From the NCBI GenBank assembly GCA_030749275.1, contig JASMKJ010000397.1, positions 1-7,269 on the forward strand: DNA of 7,269 bases. Reading direction: 5' to 3'. Made by a program: the position numbers and the translations under genes. The notes below the pieces were generated by a model that saw only the letters and a program-made list of their open reading frames with translations, was not told where the DNA came from and ran no database searches. Positions 1 to 6,344 of this stretch are shown piece after piece (position 1 is the first letter of the stretch; the number at the start of each line of letters is the position of its first letter). Source of the DNA: Acidimicrobiales bacterium (GTDB taxonomy: Bacteria; Actinomycetota; Acidimicrobiia; Acidimicrobiales; Poriferisodalaceae).

Positions 1-573
1 TGAGTTCACCAGCTCATCAGGGGGCAGGACACGGCTGACCACACCCATCTCTTTAGCTTCTTCTGCCAAGAACACCCTTCCAGACATCAAAATGTCCAGA
101 GCATTGGAAGGCCCTACCACCCGGGGCAACATGTACGAAATTCCGTGTTCAGCAATTAGGCCCCGGCGAACGAAAGCACTAGTAAATTTTGCGCCCTCAG
201 CTGCGAACCGAATGTCGCACATCATTGCGTGCACGAACCCGAGCCCAGCACAGGCTCCATTGATAGCAGCGATCACCGGCTTAGGGACCGTCAGCGCGTA
301 GTCGTGTCGTTCGGCTCGAAGTCGAACTGGTGATTCTTCTTCGCCATCGCGAGCACCGATCCCCTGAAGCATGTCCATGTCGGCCCCTGAACAGAAGCCG
401 CGCCCTGCTCCCGTGACAACGACTGCTCTTACATCGGCTGATTCTGACGCTCGATCCAATGCGTCGAAGTAAGCGGAGCCGAGTTCATTTGTCCATGAAT
501 TTAATCGCTCAGGTCGGTTAAGGGTGACTAAAGCCACACCATCGATCTCTTCATACAGAACTACATCACCCAT
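1..573 (-). CDS. Enoyl-CoA hydratase/isomerase (crotonase) family protein, 3' end outside window
   Basis: The 191 visible residues begin MGDVVLYEEIDGVALVTLNRPERLNSW in pieces typical of crotonases, and the gene runs off the left edge; family members are usually about 255-290 residues. The first oxyanion-hole segment is GFCSGAD (residues 59-65) and the second is NGACAGLGF (105-113). The stretch RRGLIAEHG (136-144) followed by LPRVVG is a signature of one acyl-CoA hydratase/isomerase subgroup. Crotonases bind acyl-CoA thioesters in the cytosol and stabilise an enolate; most act in beta-oxidation or related degradation. By alignment with rat mitochondrial enoyl-CoA hydratase, both catalytic glutamates (E144, E164) appear replaced (V114 and about F134), so hydratase activity should not be assumed; E143 here is a possible alternative acid/base. 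The start is set by GAGAGGA at 580-586, six bases before the ATG. It is the last visible gene of a probable three-gene minus-strand operon, 61 bases after the prolyl isomerase stop. Family is certain, substrate unknown. Confidence 0.9.
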   Translation of the reverse strand, partial: MGDVVLYEEIDGVALVTLNRPERLNSWTNELGSAYFDALDRASESADVRAVVVTGAGRGFCSGADMDMLQGIGARDGEEESPVRLRAERHDYALTVPKPVIAAINGACAGLGFVHAMMCDIRFAAEGAKFTSAFVRRGLIAEHGISYMLPRVVGPSNALDILMSGRVFLAEEAKEMGVVSRVLPPDELVNS

Positions 574-625
574 TGGTCGTCCTCTCGTCAAGGCACACAC
601 GTTAGCTTTTTGGGGATGTTCAATG

Positions 626-647
626 CAGCGCTAGCTATGTAGCGCTG
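626..647. repeat. Perfect 8-bp inverted repeat around the prolyl isomerase stop codon
   Basis: CAGCGCTA (626-633) and TAGCGCTG (640-647) are exact reverse complements separated by six bases. The TAG stop codon of the prolyl isomerase (635-637) lies in the loop. The stem is GC-rich and would fold in the minus-strand transcript, but no U-run follows, so it is not a standard intrinsic terminator. It could slow ribosomes or polymerase, or protect an mRNA 3' end between the isomerase and the crotonase. Function is inference; the repeat itself is seen directly. Confidence 0.5.
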
Positions 648-1111
648 ACTTCTTCGATTTCCACACTCTCCATGACATCGCCGACTGCTATCTCCAACGC
701 TACTTCCATGCCGCTCGATACATAACCGAAGAGGTTGTATGCCGGTGCGAGCTTGGATCGACAGTCGTCGATGCAGATGAAGAACTGACTGCCATTGGTG
801 TTGGGGCCCGCGTTAGCCATTGCTACCGCTCCCAATGTGTAGTCGGCAGTTACTGGTTCATCGTCGAATCGGTATCCGGGACCACCGGTGCCAGTCCCTT
901 CGGGACAACCACCTTGGATGACGAAGTCTGGTACCACGCGATGGAAAGTAAGTCCGGTGTAATAGCCGTCACGTGCAAGATTCACGAAATTGTTTACTGT
1001 AATCGGAGCCAATTTCGGATCGAGGTCCATCACGATCGCGCCTTTGCTGGTTGTGACCGTCACGCGATAGGTGGTCTCTTCATTGATGTTCATCTGAGGT
1101 GCTGAAGCCAT
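635..1111 (-). CDS. Cyclophilin-type peptidyl-prolyl cis-trans isomerase, cytosolic
   Basis: This 158-residue single-domain protein catalyses cis-trans isomerisation of X-Pro peptide bonds, a folding-helper role. The cyclophilin signature is clear: FHRVVPDFVIQGG (56-68) and NTNGSQFFICI (104-114). Compared with human cyclophilin A, the catalytic Arg55 is R58, Phe60 is F63, Gln63 is Q66 and Phe113 is F111. The usual Trp121 and His126 positions are L121 and Y125 (segment LAPAYNLFG), a variation I associate with some bacterial cyclophilins. No signal peptide or membrane segment is visible, so it should be cytosolic. The length is normal for a minimal bacterial PpiB-like enzyme. The start at 1111 is preferred over the internal ATG at codon 7 because AAGG (1119-1122) lies seven bases upstream and the inner ATG has no such site. 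It follows the amidohydrolase stop by 29 bases and is probably co-transcribed with it. Confidence 0.95.
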   Translation of the reverse strand: MASAPQMNINEETTYRVTVTTSKGAIVMDLDPKLAPITVNNFVNLARDGYYTGLTFHRVVPDFVIQGGCPEGTGTGGPGYRFDDEPVTADYTLGAVAMANAGPNTNGSQFFICIDDCRSKLAPAYNLFGYVSSGMEVALEIAVGDVMESVEIEEVSAT

Positions 1112-1140
1112 GGCAGCACCTTAGCGGCCCGAACCGAAAA

Positions 1141-2865
1141 CTAATCAGTGGAGCGAAGTGTCACCCCGGCAAGTTCACCAGTGTGTTGTCCGTTTTCCAT
1201 GAATACCCGCCCGTTGACGATTGTTGCATCGTAACCGCGGCCGCGTTGTATGTATCTGCCAGCTCCACCAGGGAAATCATGAACGTATTCGGGGCCATTC
1301 AGGGAAAGATTTTCGAAGTCAATGATATTGAGGTCGGCGTAGGCTCCTTCGACCAAACGGCCTCGATCAACTAGACCGAAGAGATCAGCAGTGTCTGAGG
1401 TGATCCTGCGCACACCTTCTTCAATTGAGAAAAATCCGGTGTCTCGAACCCAATGACTTAGGAAATAAGTGGGCTGGCTGGAGTCCATAATTTGCCCAAC
1501 GTGTGCTCCTGCATCAGCCAACCCCATGATGATCGCATCATCTTGAAGCATCGTTTCGATCGCCTCGTAGTCCTGATTCAAGATTGGCAACGAAAGCATT
1601 ACCGAACCGTCGGACCTATCGGTCTCATTCAGGAAATATTCGACAGGTGTTACCCCTGCTTCCGCCGCTTTAGCTTCCAGGGTGCCTTCTGGGCCCACTC
1701 TGTAGTCGGGATCTTCGGCGTCTAATAGGTACAGCCTGCTTAAATCCACCATGGCGCTACCGCCTCCGTGAATTTGTTCGGGATCGTTAGCTTCTTGAAT
1801 CAACGCCTTACGTGAATCTGCATCACGAATCAGATCGAGGCGCTGCGATACGTCCATATCCTGCATCGATTTCCAGGTTGCCCCCGCGCGGGCCCAAGGA
1901 GTGCGATGTTGAATGCCGAGAACCACCCCTATTGGCCGGCAAGTTGTCTGAGGCCTCAAGGCGGCACCGTTTGAGTTCTCCTCGAACACCTCTGCAAGAG
2001 CGACATCGCTCATGTCAGGTCGAACTGCGTTATAAACAAGTCCGAATGTTGAAGGACGGCCACTCCTGCGAGTGATTTCGCCCAATGTCCGGATTTCGTG
2101 TTTGAGGCCTGCCCAGTCTGCGCCAGCCTTTTCGAATCGCGGAGCTGATTCAAATACCCCACGTCCATGCCGGCCTAGAACATCGGCAAATGCGTAAAGT
2201 TCGTCGTTGCCAGCAAAAGTTCCGGGGATCGGCCTACCGTCTGGTGTTCGATGAAGCAACGTTCGAGAGGTCGAGAAGCCTAAAGCGCCTGAACCAATAG
2301 CTTCGTCCACCAACTCGCACATCGCTGCTATCTCTTGTTCGGTTGCTGGCTCCTCTTTGAGGCTGTCCTCACCCATGACGTTCCATCGAACGGCCACGTG
2401 ACCCACCATTCCTCCAACGTTGATCCCCTTTGGAAGGCGATCCAAGAATTCGAGGTATTCACCGTAAGTTCGCCAATCCCAGGGCAAGCCTTCCAAGATT
2501 GCTTCCCTGGGAATATCCTCAACCGATTCCATCATTTCCGCGAGATGTAAAATATCTTCAGATTTGACGGGGGCGAATGTGACACCGCAATTGCCCATCA
2601 CCACTGATGTGATTCCATGCCAGCATGAACTAGAGCCAATGGGATCCCATGCCAATTGGGCATCCAGATGGGTGTGAATGTCAACGAATCCCGGGGTCAC
2701 TACTCGACCATCGGCATCAATCTCACGGGTCCCTTTGCCTTCAACCTCACCCACTGCGACAATTCGATCTCCCGTAATTGCGATGTCGGCCTTTCTTGGA
2801 GCTGCGCCAGTGCCGTCTACGACATCTCCTCCCCGGATCACAATGTCAAACTGCACCTCAGACAT
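1141..2865 (-). CDS. D-aminoacylase-like amidohydrolase (N-acyl-D-amino-acid deacylase family)
   Basis: The 574-residue protein has the amidohydrolase-superfamily layout: a small N-terminal beta domain (to about residue 55), a TIM-barrel core and a C-terminal return to the beta domain (RGRLVEGAYADLNIIDF, about 502-518). Recognisable motifs are VDIHTHLD with the metal-binding H64 and H66, MGNCGVTFAP with C93, GALGFSTSR (193-201) and ADAGAHVG (450-457) with the catalytic D451. The combination HxH, NCG and GALGFST is that of the N-acyl-D-amino-acid deacylase branch, which hydrolyses N-acyl amides. However, where D-aminoacylase has its two other histidine ligands (His220, His250), this protein reads FESAPRFE and PSTFGLVYN, so the metal site differs and the substrate cannot be assigned. 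No export signal is visible. The start at 2865 is chosen over the ATG 18 bases upstream because GGAG (2873-2876) sits seven bases before it. It is the first gene of a probable operon with the prolyl isomerase and crotonase. Confidence 0.88.
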   Translation of the reverse strand: MSEVQFDIVIRGGDVVDGTGAAPRKADIAITGDRIVAVGEVEGKGTREIDADGRVVTPGFVDIHTHLDAQLAWDPIGSSSCWHGITSVVMGNCGVTFAPVKSEDILHLAEMMESVEDIPREAILEGLPWDWRTYGEYLEFLDRLPKGINVGGMVGHVAVRWNVMGEDSLKEEPATEQEIAAMCELVDEAIGSGALGFSTSRTLLHRTPDGRPIPGTFAGNDELYAFADVLGRHGRGVFESAPRFEKAGADWAGLKHEIRTLGEITRRSGRPSTFGLVYNAVRPDMSDVALAEVFEENSNGAALRPQTTCRPIGVVLGIQHRTPWARAGATWKSMQDMDVSQRLDLIRDADSRKALIQEANDPEQIHGGGSAMVDLSRLYLLDAEDPDYRVGPEGTLEAKAAEAGVTPVEYFLNETDRSDGSVMLSLPILNQDYEAIETMLQDDAIIMGLADAGAHVGQIMDSSQPTYFLSHWVRDTGFFSIEEGVRRITSDTADLFGLVDRGRLVEGAYADLNIIDFENLSLNGPEYVHDFPGGAGRYIQRGRGYDATIVNGRVFMENGQHTGELAGVTLRSTD

Positions 2866-2872
2866 AAAGAAA

Positions 2873-2876
2873 CTCC
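2873..2876 (-). promoter_or_regulatory. Ribosome binding site that fixes the amidohydrolase start
   Basis: On the minus strand GGAG lies seven bases before the ATG at 2863-2865. The alternative in-frame ATG at 2881-2883 would place this site inside the coding sequence and has no comparable site of its own. The shorter, 574-residue form is therefore the better call. Confidence 0.65.
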
Positions 2877-2954
2877 ATCTCACTCTCGCAAATCAAAGAA
2901 TTGCTGCATGTGCCCATAACCACTTGGCATTACCAGACTAACCGCTGGGCCTAG

Positions 2955-2984
2955 GTGACACATTGAGCGGAACAGATGTACCCT
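2955..2984 (+). promoter_or_regulatory. Candidate promoter for the lipoprotein gene
   Basis: GTGACA (2955-2960; five of six bases match TTGACA) is followed after 18 bases by TACCCT (2979-2984), a TANNNT box, with TG directly before it. Initiation would fall near 2990, giving a leader of about 55 bases. The call competes with the long hairpin listed below, whose left arm overlaps the proposed -10 box; if that hairpin forms in RNA, transcription must begin further upstream. I saw no convincing promoter for the divergent amidohydrolase gene in 2866-2965. Confidence 0.3.
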
Positions 2985-3041
2985 CGTGATTGCAGGCGAG
3001 CGCGATCAGCTCGTCAACACATCTGGATCCACGAGAGGTAC
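2978..3041 (+). promoter_or_regulatory. Nested dyad symmetry covering the lipoprotein ribosome binding site
   Basis: GTACCCTCGTG (2978-2988) is complementary to CACGAGAGGTAC (3030-3041) with one bulged A, giving 11 base pairs. The right arm contains GAGAGG (3033-3038), the ribosome binding site of the lipoprotein gene. Inside this dyad a second stem pairs GGCGAGC (2995-3001) with GCTCGTC (3009-3015) around a seven-base loop, with one G-U pair. CTCGT of the inner stem (3010-3014) can alternatively pair with ACGAG (3031-3035) next to the binding site. This could be an RNA leader that controls translation, or a protein operator in a divergent intergenic region. The pairing is seen directly; the role is inferred. 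Confidence 0.4.
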
Positions 3042-3045
3042 CTAA

Positions 3046-3744
3046 GTGAGAATCGCAAACGGGAAATACTCGGCGCACAAAATTGTCTACGGCATGATCG
3101 CCTTGGTTGCTCTGACCGCTGGGTGTTCCCTGAGTAGCACTGCCAGTGACTCCACAACGACGCTACCTACCATCACAACCTCTGCGGTGTCCTCAGAAAG
3201 CACGACAACCGATGACGCCCCATCAACTACCTCTGCCATCCAGAGTGCGGCTGAACGTTATGGAACCACTACCGAAACCACCACCCCCCCGACGCTGACG
3301 AACGCCGACACCGTCACAACTGCGGGACTAGGGCCCGTCCGAATTGGTCAAACTCTTGCTGAAGCCCAGGAAGCGGCTGGAGTCACTTTCAATGCTGCAT
3401 CTACTGGCAGTGAAGCCTGCCAGTATTACACCCCTGCGGCAGGAGCCACAGGAGCAGCTTTCATGGTGGTCAACGGGGAGGTCGTCCGAGTAGACATCTC
3501 AAGCGGGCCAATCACTAGCAAATCCGGTTACGGAATCGGCGCAACCAAAGAAGCTATTAAGGCTGCTTTCGGGTCCAAGATCGAGGAATCATCCACTGGG
3601 GACTCGGTTACCTTTGTTCCCGTGACTGACGGAGATAAGTCAATGAGGGTGATATGGGAGCTGGACGCCAATGGCGTGGTGACCTCATTTCGGACCGGAC
3701 GGGTCCCTCACGTGACTGCGAAGGTCGGCTGCTCAGCCGGCTAA
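3046..3744 (+). CDS. Secreted lipoprotein with Ser/Thr-rich linker and duplicated BamE/BLIP-like C-terminal domain
   Basis: I do not recognise a named gene. The 232-residue product starts with a lipoprotein signal peptide: basic N-terminus, hydrophobic stretch 13-25 and lipobox-like LTAGC with C27 as the lipidated cysteine. A low-complexity linker rich in Ser and Thr follows (about 28-83), as expected for an extended tether at the cell surface. The C-terminal part (about 84-232) seems to contain two copies of one unit: IGQTLAEAQEAAG (100-112) and IGATKEAIKAAFG (164-176), each followed by predicted beta strands. This helix-plus-strands repeat resembles the BamE/SmpA or beta-lactamase-inhibitor-protein fold, which is an inference from pattern only. 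C125 and C229 could form a disulfide. The start is GTG: an in-frame TAA sits directly upstream, and GAGAGG (3033-3038) lies seven bases before it. It diverges from the amidohydrolase and ends 6 bases from the convergent M20 gene. Probably a substrate- or protein-binding surface protein. Confidence 0.8.
   Translation: MRIANGKYSAHKIVYGMIALVALTAGCSLSSTASDSTTTLPTITTSAVSSESTTTDDAPSTTSAIQSAAERYGTTTETTTPPTLTNADTVTTAGLGPVRIGQTLAEAQEAAGVTFNAASTGSEACQYYTPAAGATGAAFMVVNGEVVRVDISSGPITSKSGYGIGATKEAIKAAFGSKIEESSTGDSVTFVPVTDGDKSMRVIWELDANGVVTSFRTGRVPHVTAKVGCSAG
3726..3739. terminator. Small hairpin at the convergent ends of the lipoprotein and M20 genes
   Basis: CGGCT (3726-3730) and AGCCG (3735-3739) form a five-base stem with loop GCTC, extendable by one T-G pair. 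It lies in the last codons of the lipoprotein gene, and only 6 bases (3745-3750) separate the two opposing stop codons. No U-run follows on either strand, so it is at best a weak or factor-assisted bidirectional end. No better terminator is visible here. Confidence 0.25.
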
Positions 3745-3750
3745 TCGCCG

Positions 3751-5115
3751 TCAGCTATCTACTCTGTCCCAGAAGTTGGTTACAACATCGATCCATAGTT
3801 GGGTCGTTAGCGCCAGAGAATCCACGTCTACACGTTCATCATGTCCGTGGAAACGCGCCATGAAATCCGATGAGTTGACCCGGTCGCTAAACAGTCCTGC
3901 TCCGTAGGCTACGGACCCCTTGTCGCGATAAAACCGTGCGTCGGTCGCTCCGACGATCAGTGAGGGTATAAGTGGTGCGCCAGGGTGCGCTTTTTGCATC
4001 ATCTCCTGCAAGAGATGCCACATTGGGGTATCTGTTGACGAGAAGGTCGCTGGATCATCATGAATAGCTCTGACTTCGACTTCATCAAACAACTCCCCAA
4101 GGGCATCGTGGAGATGTTTGTCAACTTGGTCGCTGTCGCCCGGCGCGGTACGGATATCGACATCGATTTCTACCGAATCGGGTATCACGTTTGTTTTGAT
4201 GCCACCATGCACAACGTTGGGTGAGAATGTGGTGTGGCTACAGGCATGAAGGTGGCGCGCAAGAGCAGGTGAGTCCAGTCCTGATATTGCGTCCCAAACT
4301 GATTCCGGATGCAAGAGGGCGTCTTTTACGTCCGCGTCAAGATCGAGAGTTGATATTTGGTGTTGCCACATTTCGGTCAATTTCGCCTCAGGTCGATACG
4401 CCCCCAGTCTTCGGATGATCTCGGCCGCCTTGAGGACCGCATTGTCAGAGCCAAAGGGCATTGACCCGTGTCCAGGTGTTCCTTTTACTGTGAGTCGACG
4501 CCATCCAAGACCTTTCTCACCCGCCGCGAGGGTGATCTTTTTCCCCTCGGGGGTCTGGGTAGGCAGTCCCCCGAATTCGGTCAAAACATAGTCAGCTGCC
4601 ATTGCATCCCAGTGGTTCTCGGCCATCCACTTAGCCCCGTAAGTTCCACCGGCTTCTTCGTCAGCGACCCCAAAAAACACCAGGTCGCCTTTCGGTCTAA
4701 AGCCCGTGCTGGCTAGATGCCGGAAGGCGACGGCCATCGATGAGGTGAGATTGAGCATGTCTACGGCACCGCGGCCCCATACCTCCCCGTCGATTAACTC
4801 GCCGCCAAAAGGATCGCGGCTCCAACCGTCTGGGCTCACCGGAACAACATCTGTATGTCCCATTAGACACAAAGACGGAGCTGCCGGGTCTGTCCCTTCA
4901 ACTCGCGCGACCATTGAGCGACGTCCGGGCAGACAGTCGAAATGTTCGACATCGACACCCGGACCTACCAGAAAGGTTTCGAGCAGGTCACTGTTTCGAA
5001 GTTCTTCACCAGAATCGGTTTCACCGGTGTTGACACATTCGTGACGGATCAGCTGTTGCAGGAGTTCTACTGTCTCATTGGTTAGTTGGTTATTTGTATG
5101 GCCGAGATCACTCAT
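3751..5115 (-). CDS. M20 family zinc metallo-hydrolase (M20/M25/M40 peptidase-like)
   Basis: The 454-residue protein has the full M20 co-catalytic di-zinc site: H87 and D89 in GHTDVVP, D119 in GRGAVDM, E153-E154 in DEEAGG (general base and metal ligand), E180 in TEFGG, and H423 in HGHDE near the end. The lid/dimerisation domain (about 205-320) carries GTPGHGSMP (212-220), whose H216 is the position that reaches the neighbouring active site or substrate in this family, and ends with IPDSVEIDVDIR. Family members remove terminal amino acids or acyl groups from small peptides and N-acyl amino acids. The motifs fit the carboxypeptidase S/PM20D1-like branch better than DapE, but the substrate is not readable. 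Length is normal and no signal peptide is seen. No Shine-Dalgarno precedes the ATG; a -10-like TAGCAT six bases upstream suggests leaderless transcription. It diverges from the acyl-CoA dehydrogenase. Confidence 0.92.
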   Translation of the reverse strand: MSDLGHTNNQLTNETVELLQQLIRHECVNTGETDSGEELRNSDLLETFLVGPGVDVEHFDCLPGRRSMVARVEGTDPAAPSLCLMGHTDVVPVSPDGWSRDPFGGELIDGEVWGRGAVDMLNLTSSMAVAFRHLASTGFRPKGDLVFFGVADEEAGGTYGAKWMAENHWDAMAADYVLTEFGGLPTQTPEGKKITLAAGEKGLGWRRLTVKGTPGHGSMPFGSDNAVLKAAEIIRRLGAYRPEAKLTEMWQHQISTLDLDADVKDALLHPESVWDAISGLDSPALARHLHACSHTTFSPNVVHGGIKTNVIPDSVEIDVDIRTAPGDSDQVDKHLHDALGELFDEVEVRAIHDDPATFSSTDTPMWHLLQEMMQKAHPGAPLIPSLIVGATDARFYRDKGSVAYGAGLFSDRVNSSDFMARFHGHDERVDVDSLALTTQLWIDVVTNFWDRVDS

Positions 5116-5121
5116 AACAAG

Positions 5122-5151
5122 ATGCTATGTAAGAAGCAGGTGGGCGGCCAA
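5122..5151 (-). promoter_or_regulatory. Candidate leaderless promoter of the M20 gene
   Basis: On the minus strand TTGGCC (5151-5146; four of six match TTGACA) is followed after 18 bases by TAGCAT (5127-5122, TANNNT), then six bases and the ATG. This places the expected transcription start at or next to the A of the start codon. There is no Shine-Dalgarno sequence, as expected of leaderless mRNAs common in actinobacteria. The elements are short, so the call is tentative. Confidence 0.4.
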
Positions 5152-5170
5152 CATAAGTCGGTACTACCTT
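5141..5170 (+). promoter_or_regulatory. Candidate leaderless promoter of the acyl-CoA dehydrogenase gene
   Basis: TACCTT (5165-5170, TANNNT) lies exactly six bases before the ATG at 5177, mirroring the divergent M20 gene. The -35 region is weak (TGGGCG at 5141-5146, 18 bases upstream, matching only three of six). The sequence just before the ATG (CTGGGT) is a poor ribosome binding site. The two promoters would overlap face to face in the 61-base gap, so they could share regulation. Confidence 0.35.
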
Positions 5171-5176
5171 CTGGGT

Positions 5177-6301
5177 ATGGCAGAAGTTCCCTCTCTCAAC
5201 GAATTTCGCATTCGAGCCGCTGGCTTCATTCGTGACGCAATTGACTCTGGTGACGCATGCCCTGCTTACGGAGCTATCTTGCCTCCGAATTTCTACGAGA
5301 GAGCAATGCATTGGCAACGGTTCTGCTTCGAAAAGAATTGGGCTGGCGTGCACTGGCCGACCCAGTACGGAGGAATGGGGCTGCAGCCACCTCACAACGT
5401 CGTTTGGCACGAGGAATGTGCGATTGCCGAAGTTGCCCCCTATCTCAACCTTCAAGGGCTCGTCCTCGCCGGTGAGGCAATACTTCGTTCCGGTACCGAA
5501 GAACAGAAAGAACGCTTTCTTCGCCCAACGCTCCGCAACGAAATTCTTTGGTGTCAACTATTCAGCGAACCTGGCGCTGGGTCCGATCTCGCAGGGTTGC
5601 AAACATCAGCAGTGAGCGACGGTGACCAGTTCATCTTGAATGGACAGAAGGTCTGGTCTTCGAACGCCCAATTCGCTCAATTTGGAATCCTGATGGCTCG
5701 TACCGACAACAATCAGCCGAAACACAAAGGCATCTCCTTCTTCCTTTTAGATATGACACTTGATGGCATCGAAGTTCGACCGATTAAACAAATGACCGGT
5801 GATAGTGAATTTTGCGAAGTCTTTTTCGACGATGTCTCAATACCTTCAGACTGCCTACTCGGAGAAGTCAACCGAGGTTGGGGCGTTGCCATGGCCGTGC
5901 TGGAAGATGAACGGGGCGGAGCAGGATCTGCAGGCGTTATCAGCCTTCGTAGACGTCTCGAACTTATGGCAAACAGCGCGACTGCTGTAGATGCGGTGAA
6001 GGTGGACGACCTCACTCGAATTCTTAACCGGGGGAAAGCTCTTCAGTCGCTAATGGAACGCCGTGGTGGCGATCCGCTGATAGCTCCTGTAGCCAAATTG
6101 ATGAATAGCGAACTCGGGTACGACGAAGCGCAGTTGAACTCTTCACTTCAAGGTGCTGACGCGATGTTGGATTCGACCCCTACAGAAAATCTCTTGTATT
6201 CACCGGGGATGCGGATAGCCGGGGGTTCCAGCGAGATTCAACGCAACATCATTGGGGAAAGAATCTTGGGACTGCCCAGGGAACCACAACCTTCCGAGTA
6301 A
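5177..6301 (+). CDS. Acyl-CoA dehydrogenase family protein (FadE-type flavoenzyme)
   Basis: This 374-residue protein belongs to the FAD-dependent acyl-CoA dehydrogenases, which introduce a 2,3-double bond into acyl-CoA and pass electrons to ETF. The central FAD-binding strand region shows LFSEPGAGSDLAG (128-140) and LNGQKVWSSNA (154-164), followed by GDSEFCEVFFDDVSIP (208-223) and the C-terminal IAGGSSEIQRNIIGERILGLPRE (347-369, given here as family motif). The medium-chain enzyme's catalytic Glu376 position is a glycine here, as in many FadE proteins; E245 in LEDERGG aligns with the alternative base Glu254 of isovaleryl-CoA dehydrogenase and is the likely base. Length is slightly under the usual 380-400. 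The ATG at 5177 is preferred: upstream in-frame starts would overlap the divergent M20 coding region and encode an atypical basic leader. The NIIGERILGLPRE ending resembles actinobacterial sterol/acyl-CoA FadE proteins, but the substrate is unknown. Confidence 0.93.
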   Translation: MAEVPSLNEFRIRAAGFIRDAIDSGDACPAYGAILPPNFYERAMHWQRFCFEKNWAGVHWPTQYGGMGLQPPHNVVWHEECAIAEVAPYLNLQGLVLAGEAILRSGTEEQKERFLRPTLRNEILWCQLFSEPGAGSDLAGLQTSAVSDGDQFILNGQKVWSSNAQFAQFGILMARTDNNQPKHKGISFFLLDMTLDGIEVRPIKQMTGDSEFCEVFFDDVSIPSDCLLGEVNRGWGVAMAVLEDERGGAGSAGVISLRRRLELMANSATAVDAVKVDDLTRILNRGKALQSLMERRGGDPLIAPVAKLMNSELGYDEAQLNSSLQGADAMLDSTPTENLLYSPGMRIAGGSSEIQRNIIGERILGLPREPQPSE

Positions 6302-6344
6302 CCCAACTCGCTATTCGTCTCTATCGCCTGAGAGTTTTCGAAGA

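Noticed and set aside
2866..2883. Amidohydrolase start at the ATG 2881-2883
   Set aside because: The ribosome binding site GGAG lies between the two ATGs and is correctly spaced only for the downstream one.
3130..3300. Ser/Thr codon-rich tract as a DNA tandem repeat
   Set aside because: The protein composition is repetitive but the DNA has no regular repeat unit; it is a low-complexity linker.
3745..3750. Strong bidirectional intrinsic terminator between the lipoprotein and M20 genes
   Set aside because: Only six bases separate the stops, and the nearby hairpin has no U-run on either strand; kept only as a low-confidence hairpin.
4706..5044. Plus-strand ORF of 112 codons, and similar long plus-strand ORFs at 1812-2075, 2656-2941 and 4468-4716
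   Set aside because: They are antisense shadows of the M20 and amidohydrolase genes, rich in Ser, Arg and Pro, without ribosome binding sites or family motifs.
5078..5176. N-terminal extension of the acyl-CoA dehydrogenase to 5078
   Set aside because: It would overlap the divergent M20 coding region, its translation is atypical for the family, and the ATG at 5177 begins a normal dehydrogenase N-terminus.
5108..5557. Minus-strand ORF of 149 codons opposite the acyl-CoA dehydrogenase
   Set aside because: It lies wholly over well-supported dehydrogenase coding sequence and the M20 5' end, and shows no recognisable domain.
6319..6338. Possible terminator for the acyl-CoA dehydrogenase: CTCT (6319-6322), AGAG (6331-6334), then TTTT
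   Set aside because: Only a four-base AT-containing stem with an eight-base loop; too weak to call. The 43-base convergent gap otherwise holds nothing I recognise.
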